Shown here: positions 55,199 to 63,646 of the stretch, piece after piece
Layout of the letters: each line of letters starts with the position of its first letter
How positions within the stretch are numbered: position 1 is the first letter of the stretch
Assembly: GCA_027488905.1 (NCBI GenBank)
Contig: JAIYAT010000035.1
Location: 186,001-250,000, forward strand
Length of the DNA: 64,000 nt
Origin: Bacteroidota bacterium
Lineage (GTDB): Bacteria > Bacteroidota > Bacteroidia > UKL13-3
Direction: 5' to 3'
Notes under the pieces: model-generated
The model's database searches: none
Told to the model about the DNA's origin: nothing
The model's input: the letters and a program-made list of their open reading frames with translations, nothing else
Position numbers and translations under genes: made by a program

Positions 55199-56019
55199 AA
55201 AAAGCCTCAGTTGCTCCTATTTCTTTAAGTAAATTCAATAATGGTATCTTTTCACAAGAGGAGGATTTATTAGCCATTGAAGAACCAATGGAGATAAGGT
55301 TGATTCATGGCCCCTCAACTCATCGAGAAACCTTGGCAGTTTCTGTTACCATGCGAACCCCTGGAAACGACTTTGAATTAGCTGTTGGATTTTTATTTAC
55401 AGAAGGTATTATTCAAAGTTTTGATGAAATAATCCATGTCAGGTATTGTCATTCTGATGCAGAAAATTCAAAAGCCTTTAATGTGGTAAAAGTTGAAATC
55501 AGTGAGGAAGTTCAAATTAATAAATCCACACTTCAAAGAAATTTCTATACTACTTCAAGCTGCGGAGTTTGTGGGAAAGCAAGCATCGACAGTATAAAAC
55601 AGCATTGCGACAGATTAGAAATATTAAGTTTCCGGGTTGAACCAAATGTACTTTTAAGTTTATCAGAAAAACTTGCTTCGGTTCAAACCGTATTTAAACA
55701 CACTGGCGGCATACATGCGAGTGCTTTGTTTGATAGCAAAGGAAATTTGCTTTTTCACAGAGAAGATGTGGGTCGCCACAATGCTTTAGACAAACTCATT
55801 GGTTACCTTATTTCCCAGAAAGAAATCAATCCAAATGAAACCATTTTACTATTAAGCGGTAGAGCGAGTTTTGAGTTGGTTCAAAAAGCGGCAATGGCTA
55901 AAATTCCTGTAATTGCAGCAGTGGGTGCTCCAAGCAGTTTGGCTGTAAGCACAGCAAGTGAATTTGGAATAAGCCTTTATGGATTTTTACGAGAAGGCAA
56001 ATACAACCAATATACTTAA
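55195..56019 (+). CDS. fdhD: Formate dehydrogenase accessory sulfurtransferase FdhD
   Basis: The 274-residue protein transfers sulfur from a cysteine desulfurase to the molybdenum cofactor of formate dehydrogenase. The catalytic CxxC motif is visible in TTSSCGVCGKAS (about 121-132), the substrate-binding loop FTEGI is at about 68, and the C-terminal SGRASFELVQKAA and GAPSSLAV blocks are present. It overlaps the M1 gene by ATGA. No formate dehydrogenase lies in the window. A motif copy is at 55680 and a one-mismatch relative (GGGTTGAACC) at 55634. Confidence 0.95.
   Translation: MKKASVAPISLSKFNNGIFSQEEDLLAIEEPMEIRLIHGPSTHRETLAVSVTMRTPGNDFELAVGFLFTEGIIQSFDEIIHVRYCHSDAENSKAFNVVKVEISEEVQINKSTLQRNFYTTSSCGVCGKASIDSIKQHCDRLEILSFRVEPNVLLSLSEKLASVQTVFKHTGGIHASALFDSKGNLLFHREDVGRHNALDKLIGYLISQKEINPNETILLLSGRASFELVQKAAMAKIPVIAAVGAPSSLAVSTASEFGISLYGFLREGKYNQYT
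55680..55689 (+). repeat. Interspersed motif copy 18 (GGTTCAAACC)
   Basis: Context CTTCGGTTCAAACCGTAT in fdhD; read Val-Gln-Thr (SVQTVF). GGGTTGAACC lies 46 bp upstream. Confidence 0.75.
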
Positions 56020-56048
56020 TTTTTAAATGTAAAAGACGTTTATACTTA

Positions 56049-56741
56049 TTATTTAATTGATTTGGATAAATCTATTACCACTTCTTCGTAAACTTTGCAA
56101 GGATTAAGTTCGAAACCTTGATGGTTCTTTCTTTCTCGATCAAAATAACTAGATCCCAATCTCCATTCATTATAAACTGGCGTTTTAACCGTTTGGCTTG
56201 TTTTGCTATAACTTAATAAACTTGCTTTTTCTATTGTATCAAGAATTTGACCATCTTTAAAGGGGCCAATAACATAAGGGGCCTCCATTTTATATGGAGG
56301 TATAAAATTACTGGCTGTTATACCATAAAATAGTGTATCTGTATTCGAATAAGGTTTTTTCGTACCTATCTTGTAGATAACATAACTATTAATACCCTTA
56401 ACAATATTACCCAGATTTACGGACTTATTAAGGGGTAAATCAGAAACTAAAGAAGTATTTGCATATCCAGCTACAAAAGAAATAGAAAGGTTGCCATTAA
56501 TTAAATCTGAAACAGTTTCATAGGTTCCAGAAAATTCCCCTTTGTCATTTGTGGTAAGCGCTAATTCAAAGGATTCTTCAAATAAACTATTGGTATTATA
56601 TTCTAAAATAAGCGGATAATTAGCAAAAGGGGTTTTTTTCTCACAATCTTTATAAAGCACGCCATTAACTGCAAATTTCTCCTTTTCCTTTTTACAAGAA
56701 AAAAGTAAAAGCACTATAAATACTAAAGTAAATAACCGCAT
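56049..56741 (-). CDS. Lipoprotein of unknown function
   Basis: The 230-residue protein (ATG 56741) has a clear lipobox (LLLFSC-KKEK, Cys about 16). The mature N-terminal half (about 25-110) looks like a transthyretin- or carboxypeptidase-regulatory-like strand domain (NGVLYKDCEKKTPFANYPLILE, then TTNDKGEFSGTYE), which in this phylum often forms outer-membrane surface modules. It converges on fdhD and is 19 bp downstream of parE, so probably co-transcribed with parE. Confidence 0.75.
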   Translation of the reverse strand: MRLFTLVFIVLLLFSCKKEKEKFAVNGVLYKDCEKKTPFANYPLILEYNTNSLFEESFELALTTNDKGEFSGTYETVSDLINGNLSISFVAGYANTSLVSDLPLNKSVNLGNIVKGINSYVIYKIGTKKPYSNTDTLFYGITASNFIPPYKMEAPYVIGPFKDGQILDTIEKASLLSYSKTSQTVKTPVYNEWRLGSSYFDRERKNHQGFELNPCKVYEEVVIDLSKSIK

Positions 56742-56765
56742 ATTCAAATTTAAAAAAAATAATGA

Positions 56766-58649
56766 TTAAATCAACTCTTCTTCTAACTCCTCCTCATAAA
56801 CGCTATCCTTTTCGATTCTTAAGTTATCAATAATAAAGTTTTGCCTATCCATGGTATTTTTGCCCATGTAATATTCTAACATCTTTTGAATAGATAACTC
56901 TGGATTGAGCACAACAGGTTGCAGTTTCATGTCTTCGCCAATGAACAAACCAAATTCTTCAGGAGAAATTTCACCTAATCCTTTAAACCTTGTTATCTCT
57001 GGTCGTGTACCTAATTTAGTAATAGCCTTTTGCTTTTCTTCTTCGCTGTAACAGTAGAAAGTCTTTTGTTTATTTCTGACCCTAAACAAAGGTGTTTCTA
57101 GTATAAAAAGGTGCCCATTTTTTGCCAAATCTGGGAAAAACTGTAGAAAGAAAGTAAGCAACAATAAACGAATATGCATGCCATCAACATCGGCATCGGT
57201 TGCGATTACAATTCTATTATACCTCAAATCTTCAATGCTTTCTTCGATGTTTAAAGCATGTTGAAGCAGGTTAAATTCCTCATTTTCATAAACAATCTTC
57301 TTTGTTAAACCATACGAATTAAGGGGTTTACCTCTTAGCGAAAAAACTGCTTGCGTTTCTACATTTCTACTTTTGGTAATAGAACCACTTGCCGAGTCTC
57401 CTTCTGTGATGAATAAAGTGGTTTCAAGTTTTTTCTCCTCATTTTTGCCTTCATTAAAATGTAAGCGGCAATCTCTAAGTTTTTTGTTGTGCAAATTGGC
57501 TTTTTTAGCCCTTTCGTTGGCTAGTTTTTTAATGCCAGCCATTTCTTTGCGTTCTCTTTCACTTTGATTGATTCGGCGTTGAAGCGCATCAGCAGTTTCT
57601 GGGTGTTTATGCAAATAATCATCAAGACTTTTCTTTAAAAAGTCGATGATAAATTGCTTAACTGTTGGCGAATCTGTTGGCGCCATATTAACAGAACCAA
57701 GTTTTGTTTTAGTTTGACTTTCAAAAACTGGTTCTTGAACTCTTAAACTAACAGCTGCAATAATACTAGCCCTGATGTCGGCTAAATCGAAATCTTTTTT
57801 ATAAAAATCCCTTACAGTTTTTGCGAAGGCTTCTCTAAATGCATTAAGATGGGTGCCTCCCATTGTGGTATGCTGACCATTTACAAACGAGTAGTATTCC
57901 TCGCCATATTGATTTTCGTGGGTAATAGCAACCTCAATATCTTCGCCTTTTAAGTGAATAATTGGATAACGTAATTCTTCTTCAGTGGTTTTTCGCTTTA
58001 ATAAATCTAGTAAGCCATCTTTAGAATAGAACTTTTTATCGTTGAACCAAATGGTTAAACCCGAATTTAGGTAAACATAATTCCAAAGCAAGTTTTCGAT
58101 ATACTCATTTACAAACCTAAAATGCTTAAAAATAGTATCATCTGCAATAAAAGTGATTGCTGTTCCATTAGGTTCTATGGTATCTTGAAGCTTGTGGTCT
58201 TGGGCTAATTGACCTTTTTCAAATTCAGCAATTTTAGTTTTACCTTCTCTAAAACTTTGTGCTTTAAAAAAGATAGAAAGTGCATTAACTGCTTTTGTAC
58301 CCACACCGTTTAATCCAACCGACTTTTTAAATGCAGCTGAATCATATTTACCACCTGTGTTTATTTGGGAGACACATTCAATAACTTTTCCCAAAGGAAT
58401 GCCACGCCCATAATCTCTAACGATTACTTTATTATCTACAATTTTGATATCGATTTGCTTGCCATTTCCCATAACAAACTCATCAATGGAATTATCGATA
58501 ATCTCTTTAAGTAAAATGTAAATACCATCATCCATGGCACTTCCATCCCCTAGTTTTCCAATGTACATACCTGGCCTAAGCCTAATATGTTCTCGCCAAT
58601 CTAGTGATCGAATACTACTTTCGTCGTATTTAACTTCTTCCTCTGCCAT
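56766..58649 (-). CDS. parE: DNA topoisomerase IV subunit B
   Basis: The 627-residue GHKL ATPase/TOPRIM protein has [10 protein letters not shown] (about 48-57), the RDYGRGIP and [11 protein letters not shown] loops, EGDSASG (TOPRIM) at about 410 and the [12 protein letters not shown] stretch at about 480. The start ([15 protein letters not shown]) and the short length place it with ParE rather than GyrB, which is the partial gene at 1-1756. It decatenates chromosomes together with ParC. The usual parC partner is not adjacent here. The next downstream gene, a lipoprotein, starts only 24 bp after its stop. Confidence 0.92.
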   Translation of the reverse strand: MAEEEVKYDESSIRSLDWREHIRLRPGMYIGKLGDGSAMDDGIYILLKEIIDNSIDEFVMGNGKQIDIKIVDNKVIVRDYGRGIPLGKVIECVSQINTGGKYDSAAFKKSVGLNGVGTKAVNALSIFFKAQSFREGKTKIAEFEKGQLAQDHKLQDTIEPNGTAITFIADDTIFKHFRFVNEYIENLLWNYVYLNSGLTIWFNDKKFYSKDGLLDLLKRKTTEEELRYPIIHLKGEDIEVAITHENQYGEEYYSFVNGQHTTMGGTHLNAFREAFAKTVRDFYKKDFDLADIRASIIAAVSLRVQEPVFESQTKTKLGSVNMAPTDSPTVKQFIIDFLKKSLDDYLHKHPETADALQRRINQSERERKEMAGIKKLANERAKKANLHNKKLRDCRLHFNEGKNEEKKLETTLFITEGDSASGSITKSRNVETQAVFSLRGKPLNSYGLTKKIVYENEEFNLLQHALNIEESIEDLRYNRIVIATDADVDGMHIRLLLLTFFLQFFPDLAKNGHLFILETPLFRVRNKQKTFYCYSEEEKQKAITKLGTRPEITRFKGLGEISPEEFGLFIGEDMKLQPVVLNPELSIQKMLEYYMGKNTMDRQNFIIDNLRIEKDSVYEEELEEELI

Positions 58650-58726
58650 AAACCCATTTTAATCTTGTAAAAATACAATTCAAATAATTAGCTTATTTAA
58701 TGTCTTATTCACAAAACCTGTGGAAA

Positions 58727-58758
58727 ACAAAAAAGCCTTCTCGATTTCTCGAGAAGGC
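58727..58758 (-). terminator. Rho-independent terminator of the OmpA/TPR lipoprotein gene
   Basis: On the minus strand a perfect 10-bp stem (GCCTTCTCGA at 58735-58744 with TCGAGAAGGC at 58749-58758) around a 4-base loop is followed by a U-run (complement of the A-rich 58727-58734). Confidence 0.8.
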
Positions 58759-58780
58759 TTTCAAATATAATGTTGTTTAA

Positions 58781-60511
58781 CTAGCGAATTGCTGCTTGAA
58801 ACAATGCATTGTTAAAGAAGTTTCTAAATTCTAGATCTTCTTTAGCCATATTTCTAGCGTCATTGCTTAATTGTACAGCTTTTGCAAGATTTGTAGTGCA
58901 CACATCTTGGTTATTCATTCTAGCACCTGCAATAGCTCTCACATAATAGTGCTTCCAAGTTAAATCATCTGGGTTTACCTTATCGATAGTATTTTTAGCA
59001 CCATTTGCATCTCCATTTAGTATTTGGGCCAAAGCTAAGTTATAAGGACTTTTGCCGCTTTTGGTTAAGTTGCTAACAGCTGAAGAATAATTTCCACGCT
59101 TGATATCCATTAAACCTTTGTTTAAAGATGTATTAGCGCCATTGCTTTCAGCTTTTGCCAAATATTCATTGGCTTTTGCCAAATTACCTTGCATGCGAGC
59201 TAATGCTGATAAGTTTACAAGCACAACTCCATTATTTGGTGCAATTGCGGCCGCTTTTTCTAGGTTAGAAATTGCTTCAACATTTTTATTTTGAGCATAA
59301 TTTAAAAGAGCTAAGTCGTTGAAACCTCTCCAATCAGAAGAGAAATAAGTATTGTAAGCATTCAATACTTCTTCTTTTTTAGTTAAGTCTGTTGTGATTC
59401 TGCTTAAGTGATATAATTCCATTTGGCTCAATTCTGCATATTTACCATAGAAGTTCATCAAAGTGGCATCATCTTTAAATGGCTTACCACCAATTACCAA
59501 TAATTCAGAACGTCGAAGTTTAGGTAAAAAATTATCTGCAGCATATTTCCAAGAATCAACATGGTTTCTGCGCAATAAACTTTCGCGTTCTTCATCGCTG
59601 ATTCCTTTGTTATTAATTATTTGAAGCATTGCATCTTTGTCTGCTAAGTTTGAGGTAGCGAGCATTTCACCAAAACCTTTCCAATCTTCTGCTAACATAT
59701 AACCCATACTAAAGTTAGAGTCATTTACTTCTGAAAAGCCTAATTTCTTAAGCTCTTTGCGGAAATATGCAAAAGTGCTTGCAGAACGGCCACTTGAAAG
59801 GTTATTATTTCTGCTTAATTCACCATCAGGTGATGCAAATGCATTAATTGAAATTCCTTTTACTATCCAATTCGGATCTTTTTTCAATAAATTTTTAAGT
59901 TCAGCAATTTGAGTTTTATTACTCAAATTCTTACCAGCCTTATAATTCAAATTAAATTTTTCAACATCCATTGGGAAATAGATACTTACTGATTTTGGAT
60001 TAAGTTCTTGTTGGTAAACATCTTCAGAAATTTGAGTTTCATTATTGTATTGAACCAAATTAGCAGTAGTAATAGTACCTAAAACCATGATACTATCTGG
60101 AACTGGCAATACTTTATCTTCAAAAGTAAATTTAGGAAGAAGCTTAACATTTTTTAAATCAGAGGTATAAGCAATTTTGTCTGTGTAAGTAACAGATCCT
60201 CCTGTTTTGCTATTAATCGTAAAATCAGCACTTCCTTCAGCTTTTTCACCTTTTAATTTAATTGCTTTTAATGGGATTTCTTTCCCTTCAGCAGTTTTTA
60301 AATAAGGTTGAAAGCCTACAATAGCTTTTGCTTTCATAGATTTCTCCGGAATGGTACCAGAAATAGTTACTAATACAGAATCTCCTTTTAATTCAAGTGG
60401 ATTAGGAGTTACTGAATAGTTGTTTTTCGAGAAGTTAACCGTTCCACATGCAGATGCAAAAATTGAAAGGGCTAAACCAATAGGGAGAACTTTTTGTGAA
60501 AAATCCTTCAT
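58781..60511 (-). CDS. Lipoprotein with OmpA-like and TPR parts
   Basis: The 576-residue protein has a lipobox (IFASAC, Cys about 22). After a strand-rich N-terminal part (about 30-150) comes a stretch VKGISINAFASPDGELSRNN followed by LSSGRSAS (about 220-250), which has the peptidoglycan-binding OmpA-C signature pattern. The C-terminal third (about 400-570) contains TPR-like helix pairs (IAPNNGVVLVNLSALARMQGNLAKANEYL). An outer-membrane lipoprotein that links the membrane to peptidoglycan is a fair inference. It is divergent from the ftsE unit and is followed by a strong terminator. Confidence 0.8.
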   Translation of the reverse strand: MKDFSQKVLPIGLALSIFASACGTVNFSKNNYSVTPNPLELKGDSVLVTISGTIPEKSMKAKAIVGFQPYLKTAEGKEIPLKAIKLKGEKAEGSADFTINSKTGGSVTYTDKIAYTSDLKNVKLLPKFTFEDKVLPVPDSIMVLGTITTANLVQYNNETQISEDVYQQELNPKSVSIYFPMDVEKFNLNYKAGKNLSNKTQIAELKNLLKKDPNWIVKGISINAFASPDGELSRNNNLSSGRSASTFAYFRKELKKLGFSEVNDSNFSMGYMLAEDWKGFGEMLATSNLADKDAMLQIINNKGISDEERESLLRRNHVDSWKYAADNFLPKLRRSELLVIGGKPFKDDATLMNFYGKYAELSQMELYHLSRITTDLTKKEEVLNAYNTYFSSDWRGFNDLALLNYAQNKNVEAISNLEKAAAIAPNNGVVLVNLSALARMQGNLAKANEYLAKAESNGANTSLNKGLMDIKRGNYSSAVSNLTKSGKSPYNLALAQILNGDANGAKNTIDKVNPDDLTWKHYYVRAIAGARMNNQDVCTTNLAKAVQLSNDARNMAKEDLEFRNFFNNALFQAAIR

Positions 60512-60570
60512 TGTTAATTATGTTTGTTGCGCAATATTAAGTTTTTGAGGTTAAAAAAGAAATAAATACT

Positions 60571-60768
60571 TTGTATATAATTAAAATCAAAGGCAAAGCC
60601 AAAATTCCAGACTATCTTCAAGTAAGAGATGACAACTTCACGCTCATCGCTTATACGCGCACAGATCGTCCAGAAAAAGCGCTCGAAAAATGCGGCTTAG
60701 GCGAACGAATTGAAGAAATTAAAGCTAAAATGAATGAAATTTCTTTTGGCAAAATGACTAAAATTTAA
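60571..60768 (+). CDS. Small conserved-looking protein upstream of ftsE
   Basis: The 65-residue protein begins with TTG at 60571, since no ATG is in frame until near the end. It has a strand-rich, basic N-terminus (IIKIKGKAKIPDYLQVRDDNFTL) and a helical C-terminus (PEKALEKCGLGERIEEIKAKM). It ends 1 bp before the ftsE ATG, so it is very probably co-translated. I do not recognise the family. Confidence 0.6.
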   Translation: MYIIKIKGKAKIPDYLQVRDDNFTLIAYTRTDRPEKALEKCGLGERIEEIKAKMNEISFGKMTKI

Positions 60769-60769
60769 A

Positions 60770-61447
60770 ATGAATTTGGAAGACAGTATTATCAAATACC
60801 ATCAAGTTAGCTTGTTTCAACAAAACAACCTTGTATTATCTGATGTTAACCTAGAACTTAAACAAGGTGAATTTCTGTACCTTATTGGGACAACCGGAAG
60901 TGGAAAAAGCACCCTGCTTAAATCTTTGTATGCCGAATTGCCAATAGAAAGAGGCGAGGCTTCTATTTCTGGGTTTAATCTTAGAAAAATTAAGAAATCT
61001 GAAATCCCCTACCTAAGAAGAAAAATTGGAATTGTATTTCAAGATTTTCAACTGCTATTCGACAGAGATATTGAAGATAACCTGGAATTTGTATTAAAAG
61101 CCACAGGCTGGAAAAATAAAACCGAAATGTCGGCTCGTATTAATGAGGTGCTAAGTCTTGTTGGTATTGAAACAAAAATGCATAAAATGCCTAATGAACT
61201 TAGTGGCGGTGAACAACAAAGATTAGTAATCGCAAGGGCTTTACTTAATAAACCTTCCCTAATTTTGGCAGATGAACCTACTGGTAACCTCGACCCAAAA
61301 ACAAGTGATGAAATTTTAAGTCTATTACATAAGATTAGCAAAGAAGGAACAAGTGTATTAATGGCTACTCATGATTATAGAATTTTGGAGAAATTCCCTG
61401 CTAAGGTTATTAAATGCGAAGATGGATTTTTGCAGGTTAATGCCTAG
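60770..61447 (+). CDS. ftsE: Cell-division ABC ATPase FtsE
   Basis: The 225-residue ATPase has Walker A GTTGSGKST (about 39-47), signature LSGGEQQR (about 143-150), Walker B LILADEP (about 162-168), and the H-loop His in MATHDYR. FtsE and the membrane protein FtsX activate cell-wall hydrolysis at the septum. FtsX is not adjacent. The FtsE call rather than a LolD/MacB ATPase rests on length and on the small upstream partner; a generic lipoprotein-export ATPase cannot be fully excluded. It overlaps the convergent glycosyltransferase by 11 bp. Confidence 0.8.
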   Translation: MNLEDSIIKYHQVSLFQQNNLVLSDVNLELKQGEFLYLIGTTGSGKSTLLKSLYAELPIERGEASISGFNLRKIKKSEIPYLRRKIGIVFQDFQLLFDRDIEDNLEFVLKATGWKNKTEMSARINEVLSLVGIETKMHKMPNELSGGEQQRLVIARALLNKPSLILADEPTGNLDPKTSDEILSLLHKISKEGTSVLMATHDYRILEKFPAKVIKCEDGFLQVNA

Positions 61448-62552
61448 CAATTAAGTTCATTATAATTTTTGCACTTGCTACATTGCAAAAACTTTTTGAA
61501 ACAATTTCTTTACGTTTTTCAATTTCATTAGCTTCAAATGGCTTTAGCATTAATTCATCTAATTTAATTGCCATTTCCTTTCCTGTTTCTGCTAAGGTTA
61601 CTGCCATAGTTAAACCTGCAGCTTCCACCATTTGACGGTTTGCCAATAAGTGTTTTCCTAAAAACAAACAATTTACTAGTTTTAATTTAATTCCTGTTGG
61701 CTGAAATGTTGGCAATAAATTCACTTGCGCAGTTTGAATAAGATGATCAATTTCTTTTGGACTAAACCCTTCAACTAAACTTACATTTTTGGATTGGAGG
61801 ATAAGCGACTTTAAACTCTCCTTTGCGCCATCGCCAGCTATTACAAGCTTTGCACTCGAATGCGGCATAACTTCCTTTAGCAAAAACATCGCCGAAACAT
61901 GGTTTTCAACCACACTAAGTTTCCCATGATAAAAAGCAAAATCTCCCATTTCAGGGTTTATCGAAACTTGGGATTGAGCATGAAACGGTGGAACTAAAAT
62001 AACTTTATCTCCAAACCTCTCCATTAACTCTATTTTATCCTTTAAGGAAATCGCTAGTATTTTATCCGCGTGGTTTAAGATTGGTTCAAACCGAAACAAA
62101 AGTACACCCTCTATAATAAGATACAGTTTTTTTAGTAACGACTCCTCACCTTTTGCTAATAATTTGTAATAGTCATGCTCAATATTATGCATTCTCACGA
62201 TTTTGAAACGAGACTTTAAATCAGGATGGTTTAGAAAAAAACAACTATGCAATGCTTCAAAAAGTATTGGAAAATTATTAGATTTTAGGTTGTTTAACAA
62301 CTCTTTGCTTCCTCTGCTGCTAACAATAAAGGGTTTAAAAGACAAATTGAAACCGCTTCGTTTGTAATAAAACACCTTTTCGCAATACTCTTCTAATTCA
62401 AGGGATGGTTTTCGGTTTCCATATTGAAAGACATGCAAATATATCTTAAAACCAGCCTTATGAAGTGCGGTAATTTTATAAAAAACATCAATAACACCGC
62501 CATAATTGGCCGGAAATGGAATGTCAAAACTTACAATATTAATTTCGTTCAA
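61437..62552 (-). CDS. Glycosyltransferase, GT4-like
   Basis: The 371-residue enzyme has a GT-B fold: the N-terminal domain begins NIVSFDIPFPANYGGVIDVFY (about 4-24), and the C-terminal domain carries VNLLPTFQPTGIKLKLVNCL with the sugar-nucleotide-binding area (about 290-315). It is probably cytoplasmic and acts on a polysaccharide or glycolipid. The start is TTG at 62552, 2 bp after the end of the next glycosyltransferase gene, implying co-translation. An exact motif copy is at 62083, where it is read Arg-Phe-Glu-Pro. The acceptor is unknown. Confidence 0.85.
   Translation of the reverse strand: MNEINIVSFDIPFPANYGGVIDVFYKITALHKAGFKIYLHVFQYGNRKPSLELEEYCEKVFYYKRSGFNLSFKPFIVSSRGSKELLNNLKSNNFPILFEALHSCFFLNHPDLKSRFKIVRMHNIEHDYYKLLAKGEESLLKKLYLIIEGVLLFRFEPILNHADKILAISLKDKIELMERFGDKVILVPPFHAQSQVSINPEMGDFAFYHGKLSVVENHVSAMFLLKEVMPHSSAKLVIAGDGAKESLKSLILQSKNVSLVEGFSPKEIDHLIQTAQVNLLPTFQPTGIKLKLVNCLFLGKHLLANRQMVEAAGLTMAVTLAETGKEMAIKLDELMLKPFEANEIEKRKEIVSKSFCNVASAKIIMNLIARH
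62083..62092 (+). repeat. Interspersed motif copy 19 (GGTTCAAACC)
   Basis: Context GATTGGTTCAAACCGAAAC in the first glycosyltransferase gene; on the coding strand read Phe-Glu-Pro, a frame different from most copies. Confidence 0.75.
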
Positions 62553-62554
62553 AA

Positions 62555-63646
62555 CTATAATGCTTCAAAAATCCTTTTCAATTTTTCGGATTCAAGCTGC
62601 AAATTATATGCTTTAGCAGCCAATCTGCAATTCTTTTGTAGTTTTTTGTATAACTCGCTATCCTCAAGTAAATTCTGAATGGCAAAAGCAATTTCCGTTG
62701 TTTTCGCATCGCAAAATACAGTAACTTCAAATTGTTTATTAATGCCAATATACTCTGGAAAAGGTGGACAAAGTTGAGGAATTTCAGCATGCATATAATC
62801 AAAAAATTTATTTGCCAATGAGAAGTAATAACTTCTGCTTTCTTCTTCTAATAAATTATAGCCTAACCAAGCTTTTTGAGTAAATTCTGGTAACTCTGTA
62901 GGCCTTATCCAACCTGTAAATTCAACCTTATCTGTTAGGTTTTCGGTTTGAACCAATTGTCGAAGCGACCTACTTAAATCTCCTTCTCCAATTAAAATCA
63001 ATTTACAATCAACTTCTTTCATAGCTAAAATCAATTGTTCTAAGGCTCTACCTTTGTTTAGCGCACCTTGGTAAACAATAAACTTTTCCTCTTTAATTAT
63101 ATTATTAGGTAGATTTTGCAATAAAGGAACATTTCTAATTACCCCAAAAGGATGAGTATATTTTAGAGACAATTCAATTGCCAAAGCCTCACCAACAGTA
63201 TAAGCCACATCTGCATAAGGAATGCAGGTTTTTGCAATTTTATCCCAAATCAATTTGGTAGTTGTTCTATTGATTAACTCAGGAACTTCCGTAAAATATT
63301 CATGAGAATCAAATACTAATTTTGAATGATGAACTATTGAAGCTAAAGTGTTTGGTAGAAGGGTATCTAAGTCAACCGACAAATAAATAGCTGATTTTGT
63401 CTTAAGTAAAAACAATAAAAGCCTAAAATTAAATTCTAAATAAAAAAGCTTACCCCTTTCAAAAAAGCAGTTTAATCTTACTTGAGAGAAAGCTTGTTGA
63501 CTTAAAGCTGTGGAGCTTTTTTTGTTTCTGCCAACCAAAATTACAGTAAATCCCGCATCAACTAAAATGCCTGCATGCCTTTGCATCCGTTGGTCGTAAT
63601 TTAAGTCATTCGTTACGCTGATAACTATTCTTTTGCCTTTATCCAA
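62555..63646 (-). CDS. Glycosyltransferase, GT4-like
   Basis: The 363-residue GT-B enzyme opens with VISVTNDLNYDQRMQRHAGIL (about 8-28, the N-terminal domain of GT4-type enzymes). The middle has YQGALNKGRALEQLILAM (about 193-210), typical of the C-terminal nucleotide-sugar domain, and the E-x7-E-like region near 280. The start is TTG at 63646, inside the recQ tail (22-bp overlap); the recQ end and both glycosyltransferases form one minus-strand unit. An exact motif copy is at 62945. Confidence 0.85.
   Translation of the reverse strand: MDKGKRIVISVTNDLNYDQRMQRHAGILVDAGFTVILVGRNKKSSTALSQQAFSQVRLNCFFERGKLFYLEFNFRLLLFLLKTKSAIYLSVDLDTLLPNTLASIVHHSKLVFDSHEYFTEVPELINRTTTKLIWDKIAKTCIPYADVAYTVGEALAIELSLKYTHPFGVIRNVPLLQNLPNNIIKEEKFIVYQGALNKGRALEQLILAMKEVDCKLILIGEGDLSRSLRQLVQTENLTDKVEFTGWIRPTELPEFTQKAWLGYNLLEEESRSYYFSLANKFFDYMHAEIPQLCPPFPEYIGINKQFEVTVFCDAKTTEIAFAIQNLLEDSELYKKLQKNCRLAAKAYNLQLESEKLKRIFEAL
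62945..62954 (+). repeat. Interspersed motif copy 20 (GGTTTGAACC)
   Basis: Context TTTTCGGTTTGAACCAATTG; on the coding (minus) strand read Val-Gln-Thr (LVQTEN). Confidence 0.75.

Noticed and set aside
1885-62954. The GGTTTGAACC word as transposon ends or a LexA box of the Gram-positive type
   Set aside because: Copies lie in the middle of intact essential genes without target duplications or transposase genes, and the half-site order (GGTT...AACC) and 2-bp centre do not match GAAC-N4-GTTC. It is also too frequent for a regulon operator.
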